The notes under the pieces: model-generated | Databases searched by the model: none | The model's input: the letters and a program-made list of their open reading frames with translations, nothing else | Told to the model about the DNA's origin: nothing | Assembly: GCA_947165745.1 (NCBI GenBank) | Contig: CAMVBO010000068.1 | Location: 1-7,790 of the forward strand | Source: an uncultured Clostridia bacterium | GTDB lineage: Bacteria; Bacillota_A; Clostridia; Christensenellales; Aristaeellaceae | Length of the DNA stretch: 7,790 nt | Direction: 5' to 3' | Shown: piece by piece, positions 1 through 6,760 of the stretch | How positions within the stretch are numbered: the first letter of the stretch is position 1 | Layout: every line of letters begins with the position of its first letter | Made by a program: the position numbers and the translations under genes

Positions 1-1
1 G

Positions 2-955
2 GGGATCCTCTTTCGCGGCGATCCGGACAACGGTCTGCTGCCGTTCGTCTGCCGGCTGGACAGCAAGGACGAGGTGGACGACCCCGCCAACTGGGAGAAG
101 GCCAACCCCTCGCTGCCATATCTGCCGGCGCTGCGCATCGAGACGGAGAAGGAGTACCGCGACTGGAAGAAGAACCCGGCCAGGCTCCCGGCCTTTATGA
201 CCAAGCGCATGAACCGGCACGACGGGGCCGGCGAGGTGAAGGTCACGGACTATGAGAACATCAAGGCCACCAACCGGGCCCTTCCGGACCTGGAGGGCTG
301 GAGCTGCGTGGTGGGAATCGACTTCACCAAGATCACCGACTGGGCCAGCGTGGACCTGCACTTCAAGCAGGGTAACGATCGCTATGACATCTCCCACTCC
401 TGGCTCTGCACGGCCTCGAAGGACATTCCCCGGCTGAAATGCCCCTGGCGGGAGTGGGTGGACGCGGGGCGGCTCACGCTGGTGGACGATGTGGAGATCC
501 ACCCGGAGCTGATCGGCGACTACATCCTGGCCATGAAGGCCCGGTACGCGATCCGTGCCGCCGCCATCGACGACTTCCGCTACGCGCTGCTGTCCCGGAC
601 GCTGAACGAGCTCGGCTTTGAGGCCAAGGAGCGAAAGAACCTGAAGCTGGTGCGGCCCTCGGACGTGATGCGGGCGGCGACGGTGATCGATTCCTGTTTC
701 GCCAACGGCTATTTCACCTGGGGCGACGCGCCGGAGCTGCGCTGGGCGACCAACAACGCCAAGCTGGTGCGTTTCGGGCGCAGGATCGGCGCCGCCGACG
801 ACGCGGACCTGGGCAATTACGTGTACGGGAAGATCGAGGCCAAGAGCCGCAAGACCGACCCGTTCATGGCGCTGGTGGCGGCGATGACCATCGAGGACAG
901 GATCGTCGAGCGCCGCAAGCGCAGCCGGCGGCTGCTGGACGTGGTGACCTACTAA
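2..955 (+). CDS. Phage terminase large subunit, C-terminal part (5' end outside window)
   Basis: This is the DNA-packaging motor subunit; the visible 317 residues are the end of the ATPase-to-nuclease linker plus the nuclease domain that cuts concatemeric DNA. The frame is open from base 2, so the ATPase domain with its Walker motifs lies upstream of the window. Numbered from the first visible codon, an RNase H-fold pattern is seen: VVGIDFT with the first Asp near 107 (codon at 320), AAIDDFRY near 190 (codons 569-574), and KTDPFMALVAAM with an Asp near 286 (codon 857). These match the three acidic positions of the HK97/YmfN-type TerL nuclease. The C-terminus is Arg-rich. It ends 12 nt before the portal gene, the usual order. 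A GTG at 74 is internal, not the start. Family assignment is confident; the subfamily is inferred. Confidence 0.93.
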   Translation, partial: GILFRGDPDNGLLPFVCRLDSKDEVDDPANWEKANPSLPYLPALRIETEKEYRDWKKNPARLPAFMTKRMNRHDGAGEVKVTDYENIKATNRALPDLEGWSCVVGIDFTKITDWASVDLHFKQGNDRYDISHSWLCTASKDIPRLKCPWREWVDAGRLTLVDDVEIHPELIGDYILAMKARYAIRAAAIDDFRYALLSRTLNELGFEAKERKNLKLVRPSDVMRAATVIDSCFANGYFTWGDAPELRWATNNAKLVRFGRRIGAADDADLGNYVYGKIEAKSRKTDPFMALVAAMTIEDRIVERRKRSRRLLDVVTY

Positions 956-967
956 GGAGCGAAGGCA

Positions 968-2230
968 ATGGCTTTTAATTTCTTCAAGTGGCTTCTGCGC
1001 AAGCCGGAGGCACAGACGCAGGCCGGAGGGGAGAGCACGGCCGCCGTGAAAGTGGCCGCCGAAGGCTTCCTGGACGAGGACCTCCAGTCCCGGGTGACGG
1101 GGCTGGAGGTCTATCTGTGCCGGATGGCCTTCTGGGCCATTGTGCGCAAGATCGGCTCGGCCGTGGCCGCCGTGGAGTGGGAGACCTACCGCCGCGGCAA
1201 GAAGGTCAAGGCCAGGGAATACTGGGCCTGGAACAGCGAGCCGAACCCGAACCAGAGCCGGGAGGCGTTCTTTCAGTCGCTGGTCGGCCAGCTGTACCAG
1301 AGCCAGGAGGCGCTGATCGTGGAGACCCGGGGCGGCGCCCGGTATGTGGCCGACGCCTTTTCCGTAACGCGCAGCCTGTCGGGGGACATCTACCGGGACA
1401 TCATCGTCAGGGGCGAAAGCGTCCCCGGCGTCTTTCGCTCGGACGATGTGATCCATCTGGAGATCGACGGCGAACGCATCCGGCGGGTGCTGACGGCCAT
1501 AGCCGCCGCCGAGGGACAGCTGATGAAGAGCGCGGCGACAGGCTTCATGCGCCGCCAGGGCGTGCGGGGCGTGCTGAAGATCGACGACACCGCCGAGGCC
1601 GAGGAGGACTTCGAGGAAACCTACAGCGACCTGGTGAACACGAAGTTCCGAAAGTATTTCACCTCCGACAGCGCCGTGCTGCCGATGTTCAGCGGCTACG
1701 AGTACAAGGAGAACCCGCCGCCGTCGAACCCGGGCGACACCCGGGACATGCGCCACTTGATGGACGACGTGGTGGAGCTCACGGCCCAGGCCTTCGGCTC
1801 GCCCGTGTCGATCCTCACCGGCAAGAGCGTCACCGCCGCGGATTTCAACACCTTTATGACCTTCAACGTGCTGCCCATTGTGCGGATGATCGCGGGGGAG
1901 ATCAACCGAAAGGTGTTTGGACACGACCTGGTGAGCGCCGGGACCTACGTGGTGGCCAACTGCGCCGGCGTGCGATACATCGACCTGTTCGACGTGGCCA
2001 ATCCCATTGACAAGCTGATCGGCTCCGGCGGCTTCTGCGTGAATGACATTCGCGTGCGCCTCGGCCTGGACGTGATCGACGAGCCCTGGGCCTGGCAGCA
2101 CTGGATGACCAAGAACTACTCCTCCGTCGAGGATCTACTCGTCGGAGTGGACAGCACCGACCCGGCCGGACAGCCGGAGAAGAAGGAGGATGGCAATGAG
2201 CAAGAAGCAGCCGGCGGCGCCGGCGAGTAA
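968..2230 (+). CDS. Phage portal protein, HK97 family
   Basis: The dodecameric portal forms the unique capsid vertex through which terminase pumps DNA and to which the neck attaches. The 420-residue length fits the HK97-type portal family. Recognisable parts are the conserved EPNPNQSREAFF stretch (about residues 91-102), followed by the L-Y-x-S-x-E-A-L-I-V segment; DDVIHLEI in the middle; and a helical block near residues 258-315 with AQAFGSPVSILTG, a typical portal stem/crown signature. The last ~30 residues are charged and low in complexity. AAGGAG at 954-959, overlapping the terminase stop, lies 8 nt before the ATG, which fixes the start. The 3' end overlaps the protease gene, suggesting coupled translation. 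A 340-residue Gly/Arg-rich open frame at 988-2010 is only a GC-driven shadow. Confidence 0.95.
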   Translation: MAFNFFKWLLRKPEAQTQAGGESTAAVKVAAEGFLDEDLQSRVTGLEVYLCRMAFWAIVRKIGSAVAAVEWETYRRGKKVKAREYWAWNSEPNPNQSREAFFQSLVGQLYQSQEALIVETRGGARYVADAFSVTRSLSGDIYRDIIVRGESVPGVFRSDDVIHLEIDGERIRRVLTAIAAAEGQLMKSAATGFMRRQGVRGVLKIDDTAEAEEDFEETYSDLVNTKFRKYFTSDSAVLPMFSGYEYKENPPPSNPGDTRDMRHLMDDVVELTAQAFGSPVSILTGKSVTAADFNTFMTFNVLPIVRMIAGEINRKVFGHDLVSAGTYVVANCAGVRYIDLFDVANPIDKLIGSGGFCVNDIRVRLGLDVIDEPWAWQHWMTKNYSSVEDLLVGVDSTDPAGQPEKKEDGNEQEAAGGAGE

Positions 2231-3131
2231 CGCGCCGATGCCCTATTTCAGCATGAGAAGGAACCCGGAGGAAAAGACCGCCGACATCTACATCTTCGGC
2301 GACATCGCCCAGCGGCGCGGCGGCCTCTCCGGCCTGTTCCAGGCGGACAGCGACCAGTCCAGCTATGACCTGGCGAACCAGGTCGCCAGCATCCCCGAGG
2401 ACTATGCGATCACCGTGCACATCAACTCCAACGGCGGCGAGCTGAAGGAAGGCCTGGGCATCTACAACGTGCTCAAGTCCAGGGATGTGACCACCGTCTG
2501 CGAGGGCTTCGCGGCCTCCGCCGGCTCGGTGATCTTCTGCGCCGGCAGGAAGCGGATCATGCAGCCGGCCAGCCTGCTGTTCATCCACACCGCCCAGATG
2601 GCCGCCCGGGGCAACTCTGACGACTTCGAGAAGGCCGCCGAGGATTTGAGGATCGTCACGTCGGCGGCGGTCGAGGCCTACAGGGAGGCGGGCGTCGCCA
2701 TCCCCGACGAGCAGCTGGCGGCGATGATGAAGGAGGAAACCTGGATCACCCCTGAAGAGGCGGTGCGCTTCGGCTTTGCCACGCAGGTGGCCGAGGACGA
2801 GGCGGACGAGGACGGCGTGATCGTGAACGACGCCATGCGCTCGATCATGGCCGCCGTCGCCGCCAGGCAGCAGCACGCGATGACGATACCGGTCAAGCTG
2901 GATCTGGAGGACGAGAGCGGCCTTATGGACACTCTCCGGGCCTTTACCGACACCATCGAGCAGCACAGGGATTTCATCGCCCTGGCGAAGCAGGCACTGG
3001 AAAAGCTGGAGGGAGACGCCGGCCTTCGCGGCGGCGTCAAGGCCATCGTCCAGCGCCTGGTCAACAATAACCCCGCGCCGAAGGCTCCGGCCCCGGCAGG
3101 AGATAAAGGCTTTTTCGGCTTCATCCGATAA
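2196..3131 (+). CDS. ClpP-like (S14) prohead maturation protease
   Basis: This serine protease is expected to clear the capsid delta domain during procapsid maturation. I start it at ATG 2196 (311 aa) because AAGGAGG at 2183-2189 is 6 nt upstream. The other ATG at 2190 touches that site with no spacer. The ClpP fold shows in DIYIFGDI, then HINSNGGE (oxyanion-loop region), the nucleophile in GFAASAGS (Ser108, codon 2517) and the catalytic His in LLFIHTAQ (His131, codon 2586). EETWITPEEAVRFGFA corresponds to the segment carrying the acidic member of the triad, but I cannot assign that residue with confidence. Roughly residues 205-311 lie outside the ClpP core and are acidic then helical, ending in a Pro/Ala linker and GFFGFIR; this extension could be scaffold-like (inference). 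It overlaps the portal gene by 35 nt and is followed by the capsid gene, the standard order. Confidence 0.93.
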   Translation: MSKKQPAAPASNAPMPYFSMRRNPEEKTADIYIFGDIAQRRGGLSGLFQADSDQSSYDLANQVASIPEDYAITVHINSNGGELKEGLGIYNVLKSRDVTTVCEGFAASAGSVIFCAGRKRIMQPASLLFIHTAQMAARGNSDDFEKAAEDLRIVTSAAVEAYREAGVAIPDEQLAAMMKEETWITPEEAVRFGFATQVAEDEADEDGVIVNDAMRSIMAAVAARQQHAMTIPVKLDLEDESGLMDTLRAFTDTIEQHRDFIALAKQALEKLEGDAGLRGGVKAIVQRLVNNNPAPKAPAPAGDKGFFGFIR

Positions 3132-3148
3132 GGCCGCACACTACGACA

Positions 3149-3170
3149 GCCGGAGAACCGGCAAGGAGGT
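3149..3170 (+). promoter_or_regulatory. Hairpin abutting a perfect Shine-Dalgarno of the capsid gene
   Basis: In the 47-nt gap before the capsid gene, GCCGG (3149-3153), loop AGAA (3154-3157) and CCGGC (3158-3162) form a perfect 5-bp GC stem. The next base begins AAGGAGGT (3163-3170), an exact 8-nt match to the anti-Shine-Dalgarno, 8 nt before ATG 3179. The Shine-Dalgarno is certain from sequence. The hairpin may keep the site single-stranded or protect the mRNA 5' side of the most abundant product, which is inference. No -35/-10 promoter is recognisable here. Confidence 0.6.
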
Positions 3171-3178
3171 ATTGCCCC

Positions 3179-4477
3179 ATGAAGAACAAGGACGTTCTCA
3201 ACCAGACCCAGCTGGAGATCGCCCAGCGGATCAGCAACGCCGCCAAGGAAGGCGACACCGAGGCCTTTGAGCAGGGCCTCAAGGATCTTTTCCAGAACAT
3301 TCAGGATTCCATCCTGGATCAGGCCCGCGAGCTGCAGGCCAGCGCTGACGCGGCCGTGCTCGCCCAGCGCGGCGTGCGCGTGCTGACCACGGAGGAGACC
3401 CGGTTTTACAACAACCTGATCGAGGCCATGAAGGCCAGCGGCGATTCCAACCCCATGATGGCGCTGACCGGCGCTGACAAGTCCTTCCCGCTGACCATCA
3501 TCGACGAGGTCATGGAGGACATGAAGCAGGAGTACGAGCTGCTCCAGGCCGTTGACGTCAAGAACTGCACCGGCATGACCAAGTTCCTGCTGAACATCGA
3601 CGAGGGCGACAACGCCACCTGGGGCGCCCTGGAGAGCGCCATCACCAAGGAGATCGCCAGCGGCTTTGTGGAGGTCGACCTGACCCAGATGAAGCTGAGC
3701 GCCTGGATGCCCATCAGCCAGGATATGCTGGAGCTGGGCGCGGGCTGGCTGGACGCCTATATCCGCACCTGCCTGGCCGAGGCGCTGGCCATCGGCTTCG
3801 AGAACGGCATCGTGGACGGCACCGGCAAGGACGCGCCCATCGGCATGAACCGCTCCGTGGCCGACGACGTGACCATCACCGGCGGCGTCTATCCCAAGAA
3901 GGAAGCCATCGCCGTGACCGACTTCGGCAAAGCCAGCTACGGCAACCTGGTCGCCCAGCTGGCCAAGAACCGCAAGGGCAAGCCCAGGAAGGTGCGGAAC
4001 CTGATCCTGGTGGTGAACCCGGGGGACTACTACAAGACCGTCATGCCGGCCACCACGCTGAAGACCCCGGACGGCAAGTACGTCAACGACGTGCTGCCCG
4101 TGCCGACCAGGATCATTCAGTCCGTGGCCGTCGCCGCCGGCGAGGCCATCCTGGGCATGGGCAAGCGCTACTTCCTGGGCATTGGCGGCCGCCGGGGCAT
4201 CCAGTTCTCCGACGACTACAAGTTCCTGGAGGACAAGCGCTATTACAAGACCGTGGCCTATGCCAACGGCCGCCCCAAGGACGACAACGCCTTCCTGCGG
4301 CTGGACATCTCCAACCTGGAGCCCACCTATCTGACGGTCAGGACCCTGTCCGACTCCAACGGCGCGACCGCTGACACCCCGGACGCCGGAACCGTCGACA
4401 CTCCGGATGCCGGAACCGCCGACACTCCGGATGCCGGAACCACCGACCCCGATTCCACGACCAACGGCGGAAACTGA
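3179..4477 (+). CDS. Major capsid protein, HK97 fold
   Basis: This is the main shell subunit, 432 residues. Residues ~1-60 are helical and charged (EIAQRISNAAKEGDTEAFEQ onward), like the N-terminal delta/scaffolding domain that the upstream protease removes. The cleavage site is probably between about residues 60 and 100 but cannot be placed. The HK97 core follows: FPLTIIDEVMEDM, then a segment with AWMPISQDMLELG and LAIGFENGIVDGTGKDAPIGM, a strong signature of the phage_capsid family. The E-loop and A-domain regions continue to LEPTYLTVRTL near residue 393. After that comes an atypical tail of ~35 residues with three DTPDAGTx octapeptide repeats, ending DSTTNGGN; it is acidic, Thr/Pro-rich and likely disordered. 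It has the best ribosome binding site in the window. The fold call is secure; the role of the tail is unknown. Confidence 0.96.
   Translation: MKNKDVLNQTQLEIAQRISNAAKEGDTEAFEQGLKDLFQNIQDSILDQARELQASADAAVLAQRGVRVLTTEETRFYNNLIEAMKASGDSNPMMALTGADKSFPLTIIDEVMEDMKQEYELLQAVDVKNCTGMTKFLLNIDEGDNATWGALESAITKEIASGFVEVDLTQMKLSAWMPISQDMLELGAGWLDAYIRTCLAEALAIGFENGIVDGTGKDAPIGMNRSVADDVTITGGVYPKKEAIAVTDFGKASYGNLVAQLAKNRKGKPRKVRNLILVVNPGDYYKTVMPATTLKTPDGKYVNDVLPVPTRIIQSVAVAAGEAILGMGKRYFLGIGGRRGIQFSDDYKFLEDKRYYKTVAYANGRPKDDNAFLRLDISNLEPTYLTVRTLSDSNGATADTPDAGTVDTPDAGTADTPDAGTTDPDSTTNGGN
4373..4444 (+). repeat. Three tandem 24-bp in-frame repeats at the end of the capsid gene
   Basis: Units at 4373-4396, 4397-4420 and 4421-4444 each encode DTPDAGT plus one variable residue (V, A, T). 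Units 2 and 3 differ at one base; unit 1 differs from unit 2 at three, two of them silent third-position changes. The period of exactly eight codons keeps the frame, and a degenerate partial unit (GATA) precedes the array. This looks like a recent tandem duplication in a linker-like tail. Confidence 0.95.
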
Positions 4478-4494
4478 TCGCGGAGGGATGAAGG

Positions 4495-4818
4495 ATGAGC
4501 GCCATAGTGGTTTCTGACACGCTTCTCGTCGAGGCGAAGAACTGGTTGGATGTGACCTGGGAGGACGCCGAGGCCGACAGGAAGCTCAGGGGACAGCTGC
4601 GGCGCGGCATGGCATACATCAGCGCAAAGACCGGCGTTCCGGCGTCGGCCTTTGCGGGCGATTCCGTGGACGACCGCGCCCAGGAGCTGCTCTTCAACTA
4701 TGTGCTCTACGACCGGTCCGGCGCGGTGGATCAGTTCAAAAAGAATTACCGGGCGGACATCGTGGGCCTTCGGATCAGATGGGAGATGGAGCACTATGCG
4801 GCCGGCACAGAAGGTTGA
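4495..4818 (+). CDS. Phage head-tail connector protein (gp6-like)
   Basis: This 107-residue protein is expected to dock under the portal as the first connector ring. The N-terminal part, LLVEAKNWLDVTWEDAEADR followed by a helix with RRGMAYISAKTG, matches the general pattern of gp6-like/connector families (short all-helical proteins with a 'D...D..L...I..A..YI....G' layout). The second half has AQELLFNYVLYDRSGAVDQFKKNY, also usual in the family. GGAGGG at 4482-4487 sits 7 nt before ATG 4495. Another ATG at 4488 is out of frame. Its position right after the capsid gene supports the call. It overlaps the next gene by 23 nt. Sequence divergence in this family is high, so the call rests on pattern plus position. 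Confidence 0.82.
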   Translation: MSAIVVSDTLLVEAKNWLDVTWEDAEADRKLRGQLRRGMAYISAKTGVPASAFAGDSVDDRAQELLFNYVLYDRSGAVDQFKKNYRADIVGLRIRWEMEHYAAGTEG

Positions 4819-5143
4819 GACGTTCCCGGACGGCATCGTGGACGTGTACGAGGAGGCCAATCGCACCCTGGGCGCGCGACTGGCCTCCATCCGCTATGAG
4901 AAGCAGTCCGTGGGCGTGAACCGCTACTATCAGGCGGCGACCTCCGTCGCCACCAATCGGATCGACCGCGTCATCAAGGTGCCCCGCACGGGCCGGGTGA
5001 ACCGCATGAACATCGCCGTCTTTCGCACGGAGGGCGGCGGCCAGTACCGGATCATGCGCATCCAGGAGAAGCCGGAGCGGGGCGTGGAGCTGTGGGAGCT
5101 GCAATCGGTGGCGGTGGCGATCCGGAAAGGAGAGAACGCATGA
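4796..5143 (+). CDS. Head closure / head-tail joining protein (SPP1 gp16-like)
   Basis: This 115-residue protein probably forms the stopper/closure ring between connector and tail. It is a small beta-rich protein: an early IVDVYEE strand, the middle RIDRVIKVPRTGRVNRMNIAVF, then the C-terminal pattern GGQYRIMRIQEKPERGVELW with LQSV, which is typical of phage head-tail joining proteins (position of the 'G..Y.I..I.....P..W.L' motif). The frame stays open back to an ATG at 4652, but the residues encoded before 4796 are the Arg/Ser/Thr-rich shadow of the connector gene, so ATG 4796 is preferred. GGGAG at 4781-4785 or GGAG at 4788-4791 could serve as ribosome binding site; neither spacing is ideal, and coupling to the overlapping connector gene is likely. 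Confidence 0.85.
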   Translation: MRPAQKVETFPDGIVDVYEEANRTLGARLASIRYEKQSVGVNRYYQAATSVATNRIDRVIKVPRTGRVNRMNIAVFRTEGGGQYRIMRIQEKPERGVELWELQSVAVAIRKGENA

Positions 5144-5340
5144 AGATCAAGGCAAAGAAGGCTTTTGTCTCCGGGCGCTGGTCTGCGCGCCGGGACGAGA
5201 CCGTGGAGCTGCCGGCGGCCAGGGCGTCCAGGCTGATCGCCCTGGGACTGGCGGAGCCGGTGAGGACGGAGCCGGCGAGGGCGAAGAGGAAGGCGCAGAC
5301 GCCTGCGGATAAGTCCAACAAAGGCCGGGCGCGGGCATGA
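5140..5340 (+). CDS. Small basic phage protein, unknown role
   Basis: This is a 66-residue protein. ATG 5140 is supported by AAAGGAG at 5126-5132 with a 7-nt spacer and by an ATGA overlap with the previous stop; an upstream in-frame start at 5092 would add only shadow sequence. The first ~41 residues form a compact segment (KIKAKKAFVSGRW... VELP ... ASRLIALGLAEPV) of a kind often found in small proteins between head closure and gp10 genes in Firmicutes phages. The remaining ~25 residues are Arg/Lys/Ala-rich and probably disordered (about 18 basic against 6 acidic residues overall). The stop overlaps the next start as ATGA. Function is not known; DNA or head-tail binding would be a guess from charge alone. 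Confidence 0.8.
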   Translation: MKIKAKKAFVSGRWSARRDETVELPAARASRLIALGLAEPVRTEPARAKRKAQTPADKSNKGRARA

Positions 5341-5726
5341 GGCGCGTCAAGGCCAACGAGTTCGGCGCTCAGATCGCGAAGATCCTGAACACCTGCGCGG
5401 ACGACGTGCACGAGGGCGTTCAACGCGCGGCGGTTGAGGTGGCGAAGGCCGCCGTGAAGGAAATCAAGGCTGCCGCGCCGGTCAACACCGGGCACTATCG
5501 CAAGGGCTGGACGCAATCGGCCGAGAACATCAACCGGCTGAGCTTTTCCGCGATCGTCCACAACCGCACCGACTACCAGCTGACCCATCTGCTGGAGAAG
5601 GGCCACGCGCTGCGCCGAGGCGGCCGGACGACGGGCCAGGTCAAAGCCCGGCCCCACATTGCCCGGGCCGAGGAACACGCGATCGAGAACATGAGGAAGG
5701 CGGTGGAGGCGCTTGCGAAAGGATGA
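5337..5726 (+). CDS. HK97 gp10-like neck / tail completion protein
   Basis: This 129-residue protein belongs to the HK97 gp10 group found between head closure and tail terminator genes, acting at the head-tail neck. Seen in the sequence: an N-terminal helix rich in Ala/Val/Lys; the conserved AAPVNTGHYRKGW segment (about residues 46-58); then VHNRTDYQLTHLLEKGH (about 79-95), RRGGRTTGQVKARPHI and a C-terminal helix with AEEHAIENM. These are the diagnostic blocks of the family. The start ATG 5337 overlaps the previous stop (ATGA) and has only a weak purine stretch upstream, so translation is probably coupled. It overlaps the next gene by 14 nt. Confidence 0.92.
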   Translation: MRRVKANEFGAQIAKILNTCADDVHEGVQRAAVEVAKAAVKEIKAAAPVNTGHYRKGWTQSAENINRLSFSAIVHNRTDYQLTHLLEKGHALRRGGRTTGQVKARPHIARAEEHAIENMRKAVEALAKG

Positions 5727-6054
5727 ACAGGTCAAGGTCGTCTGCCAGGCGCTGAAGGCGCGGGGCGAGATCGAGGACTTCGAATACGACCACTTCAAGA
5801 CCAAAGGGGCCGTGCCGCCGCCCTTTGCGATCTATCGCCGGGTGGCCAAGGACAACACGCCGGGCGACGACGTGGTATACCACCACGGCGCGGGCGTGGA
5901 TCTGGAGCTTTACGCGGAGACGCCGGAGGACATGGCCGAGCTCATGGCGGCGGCGGAGGCGCTGCTGGACGGCGCGGAACTGTTCTACCAGCTGACCGCG
6001 GATACCGTATACATCGAGAGCGAGGATTTTTACGAGTCCCTTTACGAGCTGTAA
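5713..6054 (+). CDS. Tail terminator / tail completion protein
   Basis: This 113-residue protein is expected to cap the finished tail tube and join it to the head. The sequence has an N-terminal helix (DEQVKVVCQALKA), then PPPFAIYRR, VVYHHGAGVDLELYAE, an Ala/Glu/Leu helix (MAELMAAAEALL), and a final pair of strands ending ESLYEL. This small alpha-beta pattern and its position just before the tail tube gene fit the tail terminator group of Firmicutes phages. TTG 5713 is the first possible start after an in-frame stop at 5692. No ATG or GTG lies in the next ~90 nt, so a TTG start overlapping gp10 by 14 nt is chosen. TGGAGG at 5704-5709 is close (3 nt), so coupling is likely. Function rests on position plus pattern. 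Confidence 0.82.
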   Translation: MRKDEQVKVVCQALKARGEIEDFEYDHFKTKGAVPPPFAIYRRVAKDNTPGDDVVYHHGAGVDLELYAETPEDMAELMAAAEALLDGAELFYQLTADTVYIESEDFYESLYEL

Positions 6055-6070
6055 CTGTACAAAAAACGAG

Positions 6071-6081
6071 CATTTTTGAGC
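6071..6081 (+). repeat. 11-nt direct repeat, copy 1 (CATTTTTGAGC)
   Basis: This AT-rich element lies in the 46-nt gap before the tail tube gene and is repeated exactly at 6754-6764 in the next gap. Both gaps flank the tail tube gene. Here it is not preceded by a GC-rich stem; only a weak CAAAAA/TTTTTG pairing (6060-6065 with 6073-6078) is possible. The ribosome binding site GGAGG (6087-6091) follows it, 9 nt before ATG 6101. Confidence 0.6.
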
Positions 6082-6100
6082 AAAACGGAGGCGAAAACCG

Positions 6101-6721
6101 ATGGATAAGAACAAGGTGCGCTACGGCCTCAAGAACGTCCACTATGCGCCGCTGACGATTGCCGCCGACGGCACGCCCAGCTATGAGACGCCGGTGCGCA
6201 TCCCCGGCGCGGTGACCCTGGCGCTGAATAAGAACAGCAGCCGGGTGATGTTCGCGGCGGACGATGACAAAGGCTATTTCGAGCTGGACGACAACACCAG
6301 CTTCGATGGCGATCTGGCGATCGCGCTGATCCCGGAGTCCTTCCGCACCGGCCCGCTGGGCGAGGTGAAGGACGACAACGGCGTGCTGGTGACGGAGGCG
6401 GAGCACGAGCTTGCGCCCTTTGCGCTGCTGTTCGAATTTACGGGCGATAAGCGGGGCATCCGCCATGTCGTTTACAACTGCACCGCCAGCGAGGACGAGA
6501 TGAGCGGCGAAACCCGGGGCGAGAACACCGAGGTGCACACCGAGACGCTGAAGCTGAGCGCCCGGAACCTGCCCAACAAGGGCAAGGTGAAGGCCAAGAC
6601 CGGCGACACCACCAGCTCGACGGTGTACGACAACTGGTACAACGAGGTGTACCTGCCGACCTTTACGGCGTCCGGCGGGACGTCCGGGGACACGGAAGAG
6701 GAGACGGGCGACGGGAACTGA
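6101..6721 (+). CDS. Major tail (tube) protein, phi13 family
   Basis: This 206-residue subunit stacks in rings to make the tail tube. The opening NKVRYGLKNVHYAPLT, followed by PVRIPGAVTLALNKNSS, is the recognisable start of the phi13-type major tail protein. DGDLAIALIPESFRTG and the later strand with ETLKLSARNL continue the tube-protein beta fold. GIRHVVYNCTASEDEMSGETRGE fits the usual loop/strand region. The end, after YNEVYLPTF, is a short acidic Gly/Thr tail ending ETGDGN, not a folded C-terminal Ig domain. GGAGG at 6087-6091 lies 9 nt before the ATG. It follows the tail terminator and precedes the chaperone genes, as expected. An intrinsic terminator lies 8 nt past its stop, suggesting separately tuned, high expression. 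Confidence 0.94.
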   Translation: MDKNKVRYGLKNVHYAPLTIAADGTPSYETPVRIPGAVTLALNKNSSRVMFAADDDKGYFELDDNTSFDGDLAIALIPESFRTGPLGEVKDDNGVLVTEAEHELAPFALLFEFTGDKRGIRHVVYNCTASEDEMSGETRGENTEVHTETLKLSARNLPNKGKVKAKTGDTTSSTVYDNWYNEVYLPTFTASGGTSGDTEEETGDGN

Positions 6722-6729
6722 TCGAACAA

Positions 6730-6760
6730 GGGGAGGGGCGAGAGGCTCTTCCCCATTTTT
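6730..6760 (+). terminator. Predicted intrinsic terminator after the tail tube gene
   Basis: GGGGAGGGG (6730-6738) pairs without bulges with CTCTTCCCC (6746-6754) as nine pairs, two of them G-U, around a 7-nt loop CGAGAGG. An A and TTTTT (6756-6760) follow, giving the stem-plus-U-tract form of a rho-independent terminator. It sits in the 78-nt gap between the tail tube stop and the chaperone start. Downstream genes still need transcription, so it is probably partial, or bypassed by antitermination (inference). Confidence 0.78.

Noticed and set aside
988..2010. Plus-strand 340-codon frame inside the portal gene
   Set aside because: It is a Gly/Arg/Pro-rich shadow frame; the portal frame has the ribosome binding site and family motifs.
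1902..2966. Long minus-strand open frame (354 codons) opposite portal and protease
   Set aside because: It is antiparallel to two confident genes, rich in Arg/His/Gly/Pro as expected from GC-rich complement, and shows no family motif.
4373..4444. CRISPR-like array
   Set aside because: The 24-bp units are directly adjacent with no spacers and keep the capsid reading frame, so this is a coding tandem repeat.
4652..4795. Upstream extension of the head closure protein to ATG 4652
   Set aside because: The added 48 residues are Ser/Arg/Thr-rich out-of-frame translation of the connector gene; homologous-looking sequence begins at 4796.
5052..5804. Minus-strand open frame (250 codons) opposite the neck genes
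   Set aside because: It is opposite four tightly coupled genes; it has low-complexity Ala/Pro/Ser/Arg content and no motif.
6060..6078. CAAAAA/TTTTTG hairpin as a terminator before the tail tube gene
   Set aside because: The stem is only six pairs, five of them A-T, too weak to act as an intrinsic terminator.
6055..6100. Promoter in the AT-rich gap before the tail tube gene
   Set aside because: No TATAAT-like -10 element is found at a suitable distance from any TTGACA-like -35.
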